Shown piece by piece: positions 35,821 through 48,181 of a DNA stretch of 64,000 nt. Below the pieces are notes generated by a model. That model made no database searches, was not told the origin of the DNA, and worked only from the letters and a program-made list of their open reading frames with translations. The stretch is from Proteles cristata cristata (taxonomy: Eukaryota > Chordata > Mammalia > Carnivora > Hyaenidae), in contig JAESUZ010003519.1 in the NCBI GenBank assembly GCA_017311185.1, positions 164,467 to 228,466 on the forward strand, read 5' to 3'. The stretch's first letter is position 1. The number at the start of each line of letters is the position of its first letter. The position numbers and the translations under genes were made by a program.

Positions 35821-37684
35821 TTTAGTTAGCTTTCTGGTTCTTGTTGGTTTTAAAGACCTGTTAATGCTCTCTGTATCTATGAGCGCTGCTGTATCCAAGA
35901 AGACTCTTTGCCCAGGGCCTATCCTTTCAGAGAGTGTTTTTTGAATGGTATCTCTTGGTCTCTCTTGTTGGGACCTTGGTTATTTTATTTTCCTATTCGT
36001 AGTGATATTTGGGACTCTCCACCTTGTGTACTCTGGCTTGTTTCTTGAGGTAGCCCTCGAAAAGAAAACAGACACAAACGCACAGGGAGCAGGAGCACAC
36101 AAACTCACAGTCTAATTCAACTCACATGCAAAGCGAGTGGAAAACGAAAAATAAAGAGAAAAGACGGAGGAGGGAGGGCGAATAATAGGGAGTATAAAAT
36201 ACATAAAAGGGTCAAAAAGGATAAAAGGAAAAGAAAAAAGAAGAAAACCGATGGACAAAGAACAGTTTAAAGCATATAACTGGATTTCCCAGCTACAGTT
36301 AAATAGCCGTGTGTATGCAGTGCTGGTTGAAGAGCATAGAGAAAGAGAGAGAAGACAGGGCGGGGATGAGGCAAAATTTGAAATAGAATGAACAGGCAGA
36401 AGGGATAAGAAGCTTTTTTCAAAGAGGTGAAGAGTAGAATATGGTTGGATAGGTGAGAGAAGGATGCTGGTATTATCCAGAGAAACTATATAGTCTAATT
36501 ACTCCTGATAGAAAGAGATGAAGATGTCGGTAGGTGTAGAATTTACATCTACAGAATGGACTCGTTGTGATTGTTTAACCAAGCCCGCGACCAGAGTTAA
36601 TCAGGTCAGTGTTCTGGGGAAAAAAGAGAGAAAAGAGAAAGAAGAAGAAAAGAAGGATAAAAAAAAAGGGAGGAGGGCAGCTGTCAGGCAGGGATGGGCG
36701 TGGCGTGATCCGATGCCTCAGGCGGGAGCTCTGCCTTGGCGGTTGTGGGGAGGAGAGTGAAGGTGCTCCAGTTCCTTCTTGAACCAAGTGCTGCACCTTC
36801 GCTTTTTTGGGCTCCCTGCACTGGGGGCGCAGCCAAAGTTGGTTGCGCTCTTCAACTCAAGCCAGTTCCAATCTCCAAATCCCAGTCCGCGCGCCCCGCT
36901 GAAATTGCCTTAGACACAGCTTCCCCCGCAACCCCCTCGGGCAATTCCAGGACCCCTGCCGAGCTCTGGGGGTGGAGTCAGAATTGCTGCTTCCTTCTCT
37001 GTGTCGGTCTGGCGCGCATGCACGGGGGCTTGCCTGCCGGGTCCGCGTAGCCCGAGCCCGCTGGAGTGAGGAAAACCAGGTCCCTCTATGGCTCGTCACC
37101 CGAAACACGAACTCACAAGCACATTTCCCAGTTTTTAGCTCTTTGCCTTCCCTCTCGAGTCCCAGCCAACCAGGAGCGCTGATGCCCAGTGTCCGTGCGC
37201 AGCTCTTTCTGGGGCCCCAGCCACCCGGGAGCTACAATGGCGGCAGGCGCGCCACCACTCTGAAGTCCTGCCTCCAGGAACCAGCACAAAGAAGCAGTTT
37301 GTGTCTCAGCCCCCCGGGACCAGTTGGTGCGAGGGGACCTGGCGTGCAGGTATTTGGCAAGTACGGTCTTTCTATGCACCGAATGGAGGATTTTCCCCCC
37401 CCAGCGGAGGTTTTTCTGTTTCGGACTCTCTTCTTTTCCCCTCTCACTCCCCGTAGAGGGTAGAGGGGGATCACCTCCCACCCTGGAGTCTCTGATCCCG
37501 GCCCGATTTTATCTTCCCCCATTCACACTCACGTTAGAAGGCTCTCTCAGTGGATTCTGCGTCCTTTTTCTCCCAATCTCTCAGATTTTGTGAGGTTTCC
37601 AATGGCTTCAGATCTTTTCTGTGTGATGTATGGGCACGAGTGCAAGTACGGAGCTCCTGACCTCTCCGCCATCTTGCCCCCCTC
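35821..37684 (-). promoter_or_regulatory. L1 5' UTR / internal promoter, copy 1
   Basis: About 1.9 kb between the element's 5' end and ORF1. The first ~1 kb (about 36680-37684) is GC- and CpG-rich, as expected of an L1 internal promoter, and the part nearer ORF1 is purine-rich. The extreme 5' end carries a YY1-type site (caagatggcgg on the minus strand, 37667-37677), the same position as in primate L1. Large frames on both strands here (up to 163 codons) follow from high GC and are not genes. Confidence 0.85.
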
Positions 37685-37701
37685 TGAGGACTGGCATTCT
37701 T

Positions 37702-38052
37702 AAGGGTACTGGGGGAGAGTAGAGATTTTAATGGAGACAAATGGCAATGGCAAGATGAGGCCTTCTCCAGATAGTTGGGATAGGAGTAGAAGGGTAAGGG
37801 AGAGAGACAATCCCTGAGGACTCTCAGGATTGCTGGCTCTTCAGAAGAGTGGCCACATAGACAACTGTGTGAACTGGGGGAGGAGGAGAGTAGAAGCGGG
37901 TGTTATCAGTAATTACCCCTGCATTGCTAGGACTTCTCAAGTCAACCAGTCTCATGGTCCCCTACTCTTGAGAGAGCTGTGCAGTGTGAGTAGGACAACC
38001 CTTTTTGGTGCTGACCTTAATCATAGGCAGCGGGTCTGTAGGGCAATAATCC
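37702..38052. other. unrecognised non-coding stretch
   Basis: The flank of L1 copy 1, with no gene signal. Confidence 0.4.
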
Positions 38053-38276
38053 TTTTTTTAAAATGTTTTAATGTTTATTTATTTTTGAAAGAGAGAGAGA
38101 GAGACAGAGCATGAGCAGGGGAGGGTCAGAGAGAGGAGGAGACCCAGAATCTGAGGTAGGCCCCAGGCTCTGAGCTGTCAGCACAGAGCCCACCGCAGAG
38201 CTCAAACTCATGAACCATGAGATCATGACCTGAGCTGAAGTCAAATGTTTAACTGACTGAGCCACCCAGGTGCTCC
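38053..38276 (-). repeat. SINEC_Fc
   Basis: T-run tail, GA repeat, 'gagatcatgacctgagctga' and the 'gagccacccaggtgctcc' head on the minus strand. The target duplication is not clear. Confidence 0.9.
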
Positions 38277-40399
38277 AGACCTAACTTTTAAAAATGTCCC
38301 TTTTAAGGCTGATGGAAATGATACAGATTTTGCTTTTGGACCAAGAGTCCCTTCAGATAGTGTCCCCCTTTTTGAGACAATGCAAGGGCTTCAGGAAAAT
38401 GCACAACCACTGCTTGTAGTGGTGGAGGGCCCAGCTCTGGGGTGGTGGGGAGGGAATGACCTTGCCTGAAACACTGTTGATACTGGCAGGTTGACTAGAA
38501 TAGCAAGTGATCACCGTTGACAGCAGAAACTGAGGTGAAGAGGGTTGCATGGAGGACTTGGGGACTGGAAAAGGAGCCATTAGACCCTTTCCTGAGTCCA
38601 ACACCAAATTGAGGGCTGGGGAATAGAGGCTAGTCAGGGTTATGGTGGTGTTGAAAAGAGGTCTCAGGGAAGGGCACAAGAAGAACCAAAGATCCGTTAT
38701 GTCTAATTCTCAGCTATCTAGAAGTGATCTCTTTTATACCTGGAGGGAATCACTGGTTGAAGAATTCAGAACCATTTAGTATCTCTTGGTTGAGTAACCA
38801 TCCTATGCACCTGGCTGTCTGGGTCCCCTGAAAGCTCTCGGTTCCAAATATGACATTAACAACACAGATGCCATTAGGTGCATTTCAGGGGCTCCCTGAT
38901 TGCCACTCTAGAAGAATGCAAACACGTTAGCTCCCAGAGAGAGTCTTTGTGAAGGTCAGAGAAGTTGACACCAGTTGTCCTAGGCAGGCACCGAGAGTAT
39001 CTGAGGCTGAGTCTGGCCCTGCATCTTTTCTAGTAATGCCATGCCATCATCTGAGATGCTGACAACGTGGAGATGTGCAGAAGAAAGATCATCACTCTTC
39101 AGTGAGCTCTTACTTGCAAGAGGCTAATAGCTTAGTGATACTCCATTCCATTTATAAGTGACTGTTTTTTCCTCAGCTTTATTTTAGTCATGTTCAGCCA
39201 TGCATGCTCCTTGGGACCTTCCATATTAAAACAGTGACATTTTCTCTAAACATTGCATTTCTCATGAACTTACTCTTTGGTAGTGACCTCCGTGACCTCA
39301 TGTTTTCTAGATCTATAAACTTTATGAGCTGTCTGATAGCATTTACTCTTTCTAACTCTATCTTTCATTGTCCCCTTCTTAAATCTTAAAGCTATTTAGT
39401 AAGTTAGGGCATGTTTCCAGTTGAAAACATATTGCTGGGTACATATTAGAACTTTTTTGAGTGGCAATAATTTGAAAATTATTAATTTACTTTTCTCTTT
39501 TGTTTCATGAAAATATAAGCTTTGCTCCCAAGGCATTTGTTTGTTTCAGGGAGAGGAGGGCTTGCAGCTGGCACAGTGTGAGGAGAGAGGATATTCGGCT
39601 TCTTTCAGGAAGGCAGAGCTGCTAAGAGAAAGGTGGGAAGAGGGATTTAGTGTTGGAATTAGACCTGACACAAATGTGGGAGCAACTGGGGAAAGGGTGG
39701 TTTAAGGGAAGGTTTTGGGACACCTTCCCCTCCCGAGACACTGGTGTCGGTGAAGTAGTGAGAGCCTGCAGGGAAGCCGAGACGTGTGGCTGCTGAAGTG
39801 AGACCATGAAGGGGACTCGTGGAGAGGTCTCTGGGAAGCTGTTGACCTTGATAGCTGCTACCCCGCAGGTGTGTGTCCAAGTGTCCGGTGGTACTGCTGA
39901 TCAGCAAGGTCAGCAGTCTGAAAGATGAACATTTCAATCTTTTCTCACCCTTCATTTAGACAAAGGAATATTCTGTTGGAATTTTTTCTTACGTATTCAG
40001 AGGCTGAATGGAGAGCAATCCCAAAACCTCGTGCTGATCAATTATTGCTAAGAGGAAGTCTTATGTTGAAAGAGCAGTGCAGCTGGGAAGGAGATGTGAA
40101 ATGAATGGTGGTGCAGGTGGACGGGGAAGGGCCATTGCGGCCCCTGCTTTGTCAGGATGTTGATTTGCTGTGGTTTGTTTTATAGTCCTGTTTGAAAGAT
40201 TCCCAGTTCATTTTTCCAGATACATAAATTCTCCACAGCACAAAGTGAAAATTTCATCACTCAAATCAATATTGTATCAAATGTGCAAACTTCAGGTCTG
40301 ACACCTGTCTTACATCATCTCTGCTGTGTAAATTAAAATGAACAAGCCAAATAACAAGAAGGAAATATCTTTATGACTTTTTAAGCTTAAAAGTCTGGG
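38277..40399. other. unrecognised non-coding stretch
   Basis: No domain-bearing frame. The block around 40190-40360 looks unlike any repeat I know and could be single-copy DNA, but no function can be claimed. Confidence 0.4.
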
Positions 40400-41625
40400 T
40401 TAGTTGTTTTATTCTTTTGTTCACTTTCAAGGTTATGGCCACCTCTACTTGGTTCATTCTTTCCTCTCTTTTTGGGGCTCCCATTATGCATGTATTATCA
40501 TATTGATGGTATCTTACACATCTCTAAGGCTCTGTTTATTTTTATTCATTTTTTTCTTTCTGTTCCTCACACTGAATAAGCTCTATTTACCTGCCTTCAA
40601 GATCACTGATTCTTTGTTCTACCAGCTCATATCTGGTGTTGAGCCACTCTGGTGATTATTTATTTCTTCAGCTGTTGCACTTTTTTACCCTGGTGTTTCT
40701 ATTTGGTTTTTCAGTTTATAGAATTCTACCTCTTTACTGATACTATTTATTTAATGAGATATAGTAGTCAGACAACTTTCCTTTAACTCCTTAGCTGTTT
40801 TAAAAATCTTTTTCTGCTAAATCCACGTATAAGACCACCTTAGGGACAATTTCTATTCATTGCTTATTGTATCTCTGTATATGGGCCACACTTCCCTGTT
40901 TCTTTGCATGCTGTGTGTACCTGTAGTTTCCCCTAAATATTAGACATTTTAGATAATACAATGTGGCAAGTCTGGAATTAGATTTCTAACACTCTGCCCC
41001 TAGAGTTTGTTGTTGCATTTTGTTGTTTGTTTGTGACTTTTTGGACAAATTCTGTAGACTCTGTATTCCCTTCAGTATATGGCCATTAAAGTTTATGCCT
41101 GTTTTTTTAATTTATAAAATATGTTTTAATATTTATTTTTGAAAGAGAGAGAGAGAGACAGAGTGCAGGTAGGTGAGGGGAAGAGAGAGAGGGAGACACA
41201 GAATTAAAGTAGGCTCCAGGCTCTGAGCTGTTAGCATGGAACTTGACAAAGGGCTTGAGCCCATGAACTGTGAGATCATTGTCTAAGCCAAAGTTGGACA
41301 CTTAACCAACTGAGCCACCCAGGCGTCCCTAAACTTATTATTTTTGTCTTTCCCTCTAGTGCCTCCCAATTTAGTGGTTTTCAAGGCATTGGTATGGATC
41401 TGAGGAGAAAGGAAGATAGGACTAATTCAAGTTAAAACGTCTACTTACCAAGGTTTAGTAGTTTTTCTTGAATAAACTCTTTAGATTTTTGCAAGCTTTT
41501 GATTAGTTTCCAAAGTTTTAAAAAAAAGTTGATTTTATTATTTTGCCAGTATTTTTGTGGTTTTGATGGAGCACTGGATATATGGAGGTACTGATTCTGC
41601 TATTCCATCAGTCCTGCCCCCACCT
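40400..41625 (-). repeat. old L1/HAL1-like LINE, interrupted by a SINE
   Basis: 'Agatcactgattctttgttc', 'tggtgtttctatttggtttt', 'gtatatgggccacacttccc', 'gtttctttgcatgctgtgtg' and 'acactctgcccctagagttt' follow the order of the ORF1-side region of old L1/HAL1 elements in reverse. It resumes after the SINE until about 41625. Strand and family are tentative. Confidence 0.55.
41103..41328 (-). repeat. SINEC_Fc
   Basis: T-rich tail, GA repeat, degenerate B box and the 'gagccacccaggcgtccc' head. The flanks 'taaagtttat' and 'taaacttatt' may be a decayed duplication. Confidence 0.9.
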
Positions 41626-44600
41626 TCACTGATTCCACTTTATATTATGTTTTGGTTGATGCACTCTTCTTCATGGACAGAATGAGCAGGAAGCATCATT
41701 TCTCAATCCATTGAATTCAAATCATAATTATACAACTCTGGTCAAGTACTCTGCACTAAACTGAGTATAATTCTATGGAAGAAAAAGGGTATATCCATAG
41801 TGAATATCCTTGGACTCAGGTCTTTTGTTTTCAGTGTCTAAGAATGTGGCAGTCGTATAAACATTCCAAGCATTCTGGATATTATTCAGCAATATTAAGT
41901 TAAACAGAAAGCATTTAAAACAAATATTGGTAAGAGGGAATCTAACATTTACTGAGCATTTAGTACATGCCATTTCATAAGAAAAAATATTATCTTAGGT
42001 ATCTAATACATAGTAGTTAAGGAATCAACTTTTCTTTTGGGTTCCTGAACCAGAGGTAAGGGTGAATTACTGGACAAATAAGTGCTTTGAGGCCACTTTA
42101 AGATACTACATTCTTTTGGCACAAGTCTTGCTTATTTCTGTGTGTAACTGACAATGCTACATGTATATGCATGGCGAATAATAAACATTGAGTGAATATG
42201 TTAATACATATATACATTTAAGCTTTGCCTATTTTTGCTTTTGCAAGTGCTGGTAAATTTGTTTTTGACCCCCTTTCTCTATTAGATCCTAAGTAATTTG
42301 CCTATTTCTTTTCAATTTATAAATGTTGTGGGTATAGGCCCATCCCTGTGTAACAACACATGTTCAGAAAGTTGCCGACTTACTGACTATCCACTTTGAA
42401 ACCCAATTTGAGACTGGGCCATGCTGTACCTGTACCTTGAAAGAATTCCATCATAGTTCACAAAATATTTACATAATTCTTGTCTGTAAAAATTGACTTT
42501 CCATTTTATGTGGAGATATCGGTGCCTAAAATGTGTCAAAAATGAAGCACAGTTGATGCAAAGATATTTGTTCTCCTTTGCTATTCGTAATAATCAAATG
42601 GTATGCACTTCCAGATCCATGCACTTACCCACAGGAAGAAAAAACTTCTAGTGTAGATTGAACACTACCTTCTATCTGCTTTTCTTATCCCCTTCAGATT
42701 AGCCTAGCATACTGAAGTTAGATATCACACTGAGACTAGATGATAAACAGTGCATTTGTGGGGAACTGAAGAGAGCTGGAGACACAGCACATTGAAGCAG
42801 ACTGGTGCTTGAATGAGGCTGAGAGCAGTGAATTTTAGGGTTTTTACTTTTTCTATATTCCCAAGGTGTGTGGCAGTCTTTTCTATCTTAGCAGTATGAA
42901 GGAACTTGAAAGAAAGTGTGGAGAGAAGTTATATCCAGATCAAGTTCTTGCATATTCTTTTTCTGTCCTTTCTGTCATATCTCAGAGTAACTTTTAGGGA
43001 CATCAGTGAGGAGTTACCTCTCTGAATGTGAATATTTGGCTGGTGCACTGCTGCTGAGGGAGTTAACAGTGAGTATCAGATTCAAAGTAGTGGGAGCTAT
43101 GTACAAGTTCAAAAGTGAGCCTCATGTTCTAGAAGGCTTTGGAGCTTCTCTGGGTGACCCTGGCCATATTCCCTTCTCTGGGCTGGAGGCTAGAGGACAG
43201 ACTGTAGTCTGGAACTAGTGCAGACCTGTTCTGGATCTGGGTTGGGACCTGTTAGAAAATCTAATTCCTGTCATTCTCAAGAATTGTTGTCAGGATAAAT
43301 GATGGACAGGATATAATATAACTTATTAAGTCATGCTGAAATCCTATGTGAACATTTACATTTAAAGTTTTAACTGACAAAATTAGAAACAAAGGATTAG
43401 CATGTCTTTTCAGGATCTTTGGGCGACAGCTTGTCTGTCATGTATAAAGAGATAAATATTAGGTTAAACACAGTGTTGTTAGATGTTTCAGAACTGTTTA
43501 CAGGAGTGAAAAATGTTGAGTCCAGATTTTTTCCAAATTTGTACTTGTGACATCTCTTATCTCCTTGCTGCATTATGTGGAAAGCGAAGTGAGATATGAC
43601 AGATAAACCAAGAACTTAAAGATAAACAAAAATCTTAAGGATAGTTGGGAATCCTAGGTTTGACTTTATAATTTAGGCTTCTAACCTCCTTAGCTCCTGT
43701 GCTCCCCATCCTATCCCAGGGCCACTGACTTCTGGCAATGTCATGTTCTCATTATACAAAATCTTTGGGATCGTGAGTTATTTGTCTGTCTGAGTCTGGA
43801 GTGGAAGAGATAATCCTGGCAGGGTAAGACCTGTTGGCTTCGTGAACATGTTTTTGTTCTCTTAAGTGTATCCTTGTCTTCTTGTAGCTAACAGTATTTC
43901 TATGTATTTCTTTGTTTTAGTTTGGAATTCTCTCTGCAAAGGAGTGCTGCTGTGAGTGAGGAATACAGCTGGTCAGGATTTATTGGCCATGAGTAGATAT
44001 GATTCCTTTGGCACCTTCCATGAGGTTCTACTCCAGAATTTTTTTTTTTTTGATACATTTTTTCTCAGGGTGGGATGTCTAACTCTGGGCATTGGGAAAG
44101 GGGTGGAGAGTCAGTCACTGTTGCAGTAGGACCTCCCCTCTTCTGGCCCTGCTTTGCTGGTGTTGGGGGCCTCTTGGCTTTTATGACGTGATTTAGTCTG
44201 GAGTTGTGGGGACATATGAGGGTCATTCTGATGCTTCCACCATCTTTTGGAAAGTTGGTTGGCACCTTTTCTGGGTAATTAGTCGGTCCTAGAAGGGGGC
44301 ACTAAGGGGAAATGTGATGTTGTGGCCTTGCAGGGGGGTCACCTGCTCACAGCATCTTTAGGAGATCCAAAGAGGAGGCCATGTCATCTGCATCCCTGAA
44401 CTCTTTCCAGTTGCAGCTTGAGGGTGGCCACGTGAAGTCTGTTCTCCATCTTAACAAATGAGATAAGGTAATGTCTGTTCACACCAAGGACAGATAAACA
44501 GAGATGACTTACTTAGCAGAGTGGATAGCCAGTAGGGTTTGTTTGACTTCACACAAGCACCAAGTAAAGCAGAGAACTGAGTCAAGAACTAGACCCTGCT

Positions 44601-45124
44601 TTTTTCACTAATTGCCAGGTGTTTCCCATTACATTTCCCAGACCATCTTGCTAGGTACAGCAAGAAAATGTACATACATCATTGTTCATTATTTATTTAC
44701 TAAGCTTTGTATTTGTGGTATGTGAAGGAAACTTTAACATGGAAGTTGGCATTTTATGGAATAAAGCTTGTAAGTCTAATTGATTGAGACATCAAATAGG
44801 CTAGCATTAATATCAAACCTTTTCTTGTATGTGTTCAATATCTTCCAGTTTCTTTTGAATTTCAGTGAGCTAGTGGTTTGTAATATAGGAGCTTTCCAGT
44901 GAAGAAAAAGCAAGGCTTTACTTGATGGACAGTTCAGGAGACTCAGGTAGAATAGAAAGTTGTTTGTATCACCTGAGACTCACAGAAGCTGAAGATCATA
45001 CTTGGAGTCTAGGGCAGCTTTCTGTATTATGTAGAAAATGTGAGACATACAAAAATGAAAATGAGCTGAAAACAATGTTAATCTTCTGTCTTCACAAAAT
45101 TATACATTTGACTGTTTGTAATTT
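41626..45124. other. unrecognised non-coding stretch
   Basis: About 3.5 kb with only short frames (at most 70 codons). Contains a T-run at 44039-44051. No repeat or gene was identified with confidence. Confidence 0.4.
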
Positions 45125-45350
45125 AGTTTCATGACCTCCGCTAACTCCTGTCAATGGATTAGTCTTTTCTCTTTGCTCCCTTAGCATGTTTGGCCATCTC
45201 TGTAATATCATTTACCACACTTTTGGGCAACTTATCCATCTGCGTGTTGTTCTTCCCACTACATTTTTAGGGCCTGGGTCTTAGCCAGCACTTAACACAG
45301 AGCCAGGCCTCAGGAAGTGCTCGATAAATGTTTGGTGAGTGGAGTTGTGT
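45125..45350 (+). repeat. L2 LINE 3' end
   Basis: The pyrimidine-rich L2 body is followed by 'ttagggcctgggtcttagcc', 'cacttaacacagagccaggc' and 'gaagtgctcgataaatgttt', the usual L2 terminus. Confidence 0.6.
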
Positions 45351-45908
45351 TAGTGGCCGCCCACACATAAATAAATCCTCTTTTGTCTCTTGGTTTTCTG
45401 TTCTTCAGGCCTCCTGCTGTCTTGCTGCCTGCTCACTCCACAAGTGCCTGTTGTTTTAATTACTCCATCAAAATAACTGCAATCATCACATTCCTTTGTG
45501 ATCTTTACCTATTGTTTTCATTCCCACTGAAATGCCAAAATTAGAGCTGAATAGGACTTACAAGCTTCTAGATATTTCTGCTTTTGCTTACTCATTGGAA
45601 TCTTCTCCTTTGGGTGTTAAATGTTTATTGGAACCATATCCCCATTGTGCTTTCTGTCCGGTCAGAACCAAGAATAGTGTATGACAAAACCCTGTCTTCA
45701 GAATCTCCTGGGAAGAAATATCTGGATTTTGACACATTATAGTGTCAAATATAATGTTACAGTGCACAGTCAGTAAGTAGCTACTCTAGACTATGAAGCC
45801 AATTAATAGCAATTAAGCCAATATAACTGGTAGACTTTAAAGTTCTCACGTTAGTGTGTTATCTGGGACCCTAAAGACTCCCTAACTATCCTTAGAAAAC
45901 TACAAGGA
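45351..45908. other. unrecognised non-coding stretch
   Basis: No gene or named repeat was seen. Confidence 0.4.
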
Positions 45909-46044
45909 AGCGAGGGAAGGAGGAAGGGAGAGACGGAGGGAGGGAGGGAGGGAGGGAAGAAGGAAGGAAGGAAGGAGGGAAGGAAGGAAGGAAGGAAGGA
46001 AGGAAGGTAGGAAGGAAGGAAGGAAGGAAGGAAGGAAGGAAGGA
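45909..46044. repeat. compound GGGA/GGAA microsatellite
   Basis: About 135 bp of purine-only tandem repeats: agggagg-type units first, then a long (GGAA)n block with one interruption ('ggtagg'). Confidence 0.97.
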
Positions 46045-46159
46045 ACCAGATCTGTGTTCAATACCTTGGCTTCCTAATTATCAGTTTCATCCCCTTGTAG
46101 GATGTCTACCAAGCCTGGGTTTTGTGCAGAGGGAAACATATCTTAATATGGTGCTTCTT

Positions 46160-46231
46160 TTATTTTAAAAAATTTAAAATGTTTTATTTATTTCTGAGAT
46201 GGAGAGAGAGAGCGAGAGAGATGGAGAGAGA
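46160..46231 (-). repeat. 5'-truncated SINEC tail
   Basis: Only the A-rich tail (as T-rich on +) and the GA/CT block of a SINEC are present, about 72 bp. 'gtgcttctt' flanks it exactly at 46151-46159 and 46232-46240. The tRNA-derived head is absent. Confidence 0.8.
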
Positions 46232-46240
46232 GTGCTTCTT

Positions 46241-47939
46241 GAGACTGGCAAATCTGGAGGCTTCTTTTTTGCAGAGATCTAGAAGTTTTGCTTCTGGAAT
46301 TGTATGCTTCATATCATCATGTTTTATATCCTATTCTTCCTCTGTAAACATGAAGTAATCATTTGTGAAATTATTAAAATAGTAAACTGTCATGTTTGAT
46401 ATTTTGTAGCTGAGTTAGAAAAAGAAGTTACTAGATGACTACTAGCTTTTTGCTTTTTCATTCTTAAAAGAAGCTATGGCTGTAATTCTTCTTTTGATGC
46501 TGCTGGCTGGATGAAATATTTGAATAGCCAACTTCACATTTGAACGTTTTTTCAAAGGCAGATTTATTCACTGGGCTCTCCATAGACAGTCAAATTGCAC
46601 ATTATAACAAAATAGGTTTTTCTACATTTTGGGGGAAAAAAGTGTCAGTGTTGACTGCATAGATCTTTAACCATCAGATCATTTGGGAATTTGCAGCGTC
46701 ACATGCATTTCAGCAAGGCGTTCAAACAGTCTCTCAGGATTTCAAACACTCCTGGTTATGAAAACAAATTTTCATCTTTATTTTTCCAAGCTGTCTTCTT
46801 ATATATAGCACTTCAGAAAACTCACCATTATGGGTTTTATGGCCTGATTGCTTAAGAGTTAATTGGTTCAGCACCTGGGCAGGAAGCTATTTTGGCAGAA
46901 ACTCTGTTTTCTTCAAGTTCTAGCCATAAAATTCTGGATAGTGAATTGTAATCAGGCACTCCTTTTTTACTACAGAGCACACAAGAATACTAATGTGTTA
47001 GCTGACAGAATTGCAGAGCCCTCATTTGCAATATGGAAATCATTTCTTGGTTAGAACAGCCTTAAAGGAGCACATTTCTTACTGTATTTGGGGTCTGCAT
47101 TTTTAATACTCATTTAAAACATATCAGTTAATCTTCTATACTTTCTTCGTACTAAAGATTCCCCCTGAATGTATTATTTCATGCCCTTAGATAAGAGCCC
47201 TTGACACCTTGGCTCTTGTCTCTGATTCTCCTAGGTTGCTCAAGTGGAAATGAGAGAACATTGACTAGTGTATTTTAAATAAGGCCACCTCTGACAATGT
47301 CCTATCACTGCTTCTCAGCACCTTACATGTTGTTGTCACATCTTTTATACAATCTCTGCATTAATGTATGACAGCGAAAATTTGTAAGATGGTAGTGTTC
47401 ACAGCACACTTCTCCCTATTCCCAATCTGAGAAAGAGAAGTTGAATTGCTAGTTCAGTAGTTAGTGTGGGAAGAGGTGCAGGGGTGCAGAAAGGGGGCAG
47501 GAGAGGCATGGAGACTGAGTAAGTGTTTTTGAGATCCTCATTATGGTTTTCTATCAATTGAGATCCTTGTTGTGGTTTTCTAGAAATACCACAAAGAATG
47601 AAATTCTTTTTAAATTAGTTTTGGCTTATGAACTGTGTTTCTTATTTTCTTGATTGCATTACAGCTCTAAGACTGAACCTGTGGGGCCAGGTTCCATTAG
47701 GGTTACATGTTTGTCCTAAAAAAGGCAACTTCTTACATACACTTAGCTTTCCCATAATTCTTTGTTCACCCGGGCCCTTCGACTCCTGTTCTTTAAAAAG
47801 AACAGAGCATTGGCAGGTTGCACATAAGAATTCTGCAGAGCTCTGTGTGTTTATCTAAGCTCTAATAGGAGCACTTGTTTTCCCAGCTTATGTAAAAGAA
47901 TATTGCTTTGACCTCTGAAGTCCACTGTACAGTGTTTTC
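46241..47939. other. unrecognised non-coding stretch
   Basis: Flank of L1 copy 2. No coding or repeat signature was identified. Confidence 0.4.
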
Positions 47940-48181
47940 TTTTTTTTTTTTTTTTTATTTTATTTTATTTTTTTTTTTTTTTTTTTTTTTGCAAATAGTT
48001 TATTGTCAAATTAGTTTCCACATAACACTCAGTGCTCATCCCCACAAGTGCCCTCCTCCATGCCCACCCCCTCCCCCCACATCCACCAGTCCTCAGTTTT
48101 TGTCAGCATTCAAGAGTCTCTCATGGTTTGCCTCTCCCTTTCCCCCACCATTTCGCCCTTCTTCTCCCCCTTGGTCCTCTG

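Larger units (their letters stand above)
30802..37684 (-). mobile_element. near full-length L1, copy 1
   Basis: The 6.88-kb element is bounded by a perfect 17-bp duplication, tgaggactggcattctt, at 30785-30801 and 37685-37701. On the minus strand it has a GC-rich 5' UTR of about 1.9 kb (35821-37684), ORF1 (34927-35775), ORF2 (31034-34880, broken), a 3' UTR and an A tail seen as a T-run from 30801. It is collinear with copy 2 at 47940-55170 apart from the SINE there. The sharp duplication and near-intact ORF1 suggest a fairly young insertion. A nonsense codon at the ORF1 start and several ORF2 breaks make autonomous movement unlikely. Confidence 0.97.

Noticed and set aside
36518..37740. Overlapping frames on both strands as genes
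   Set aside because: They lie in the GC-rich 5' UTR of L1 copy 1 and are mirrored in copy 2 (54251-55080). They are composition effects in a known element.
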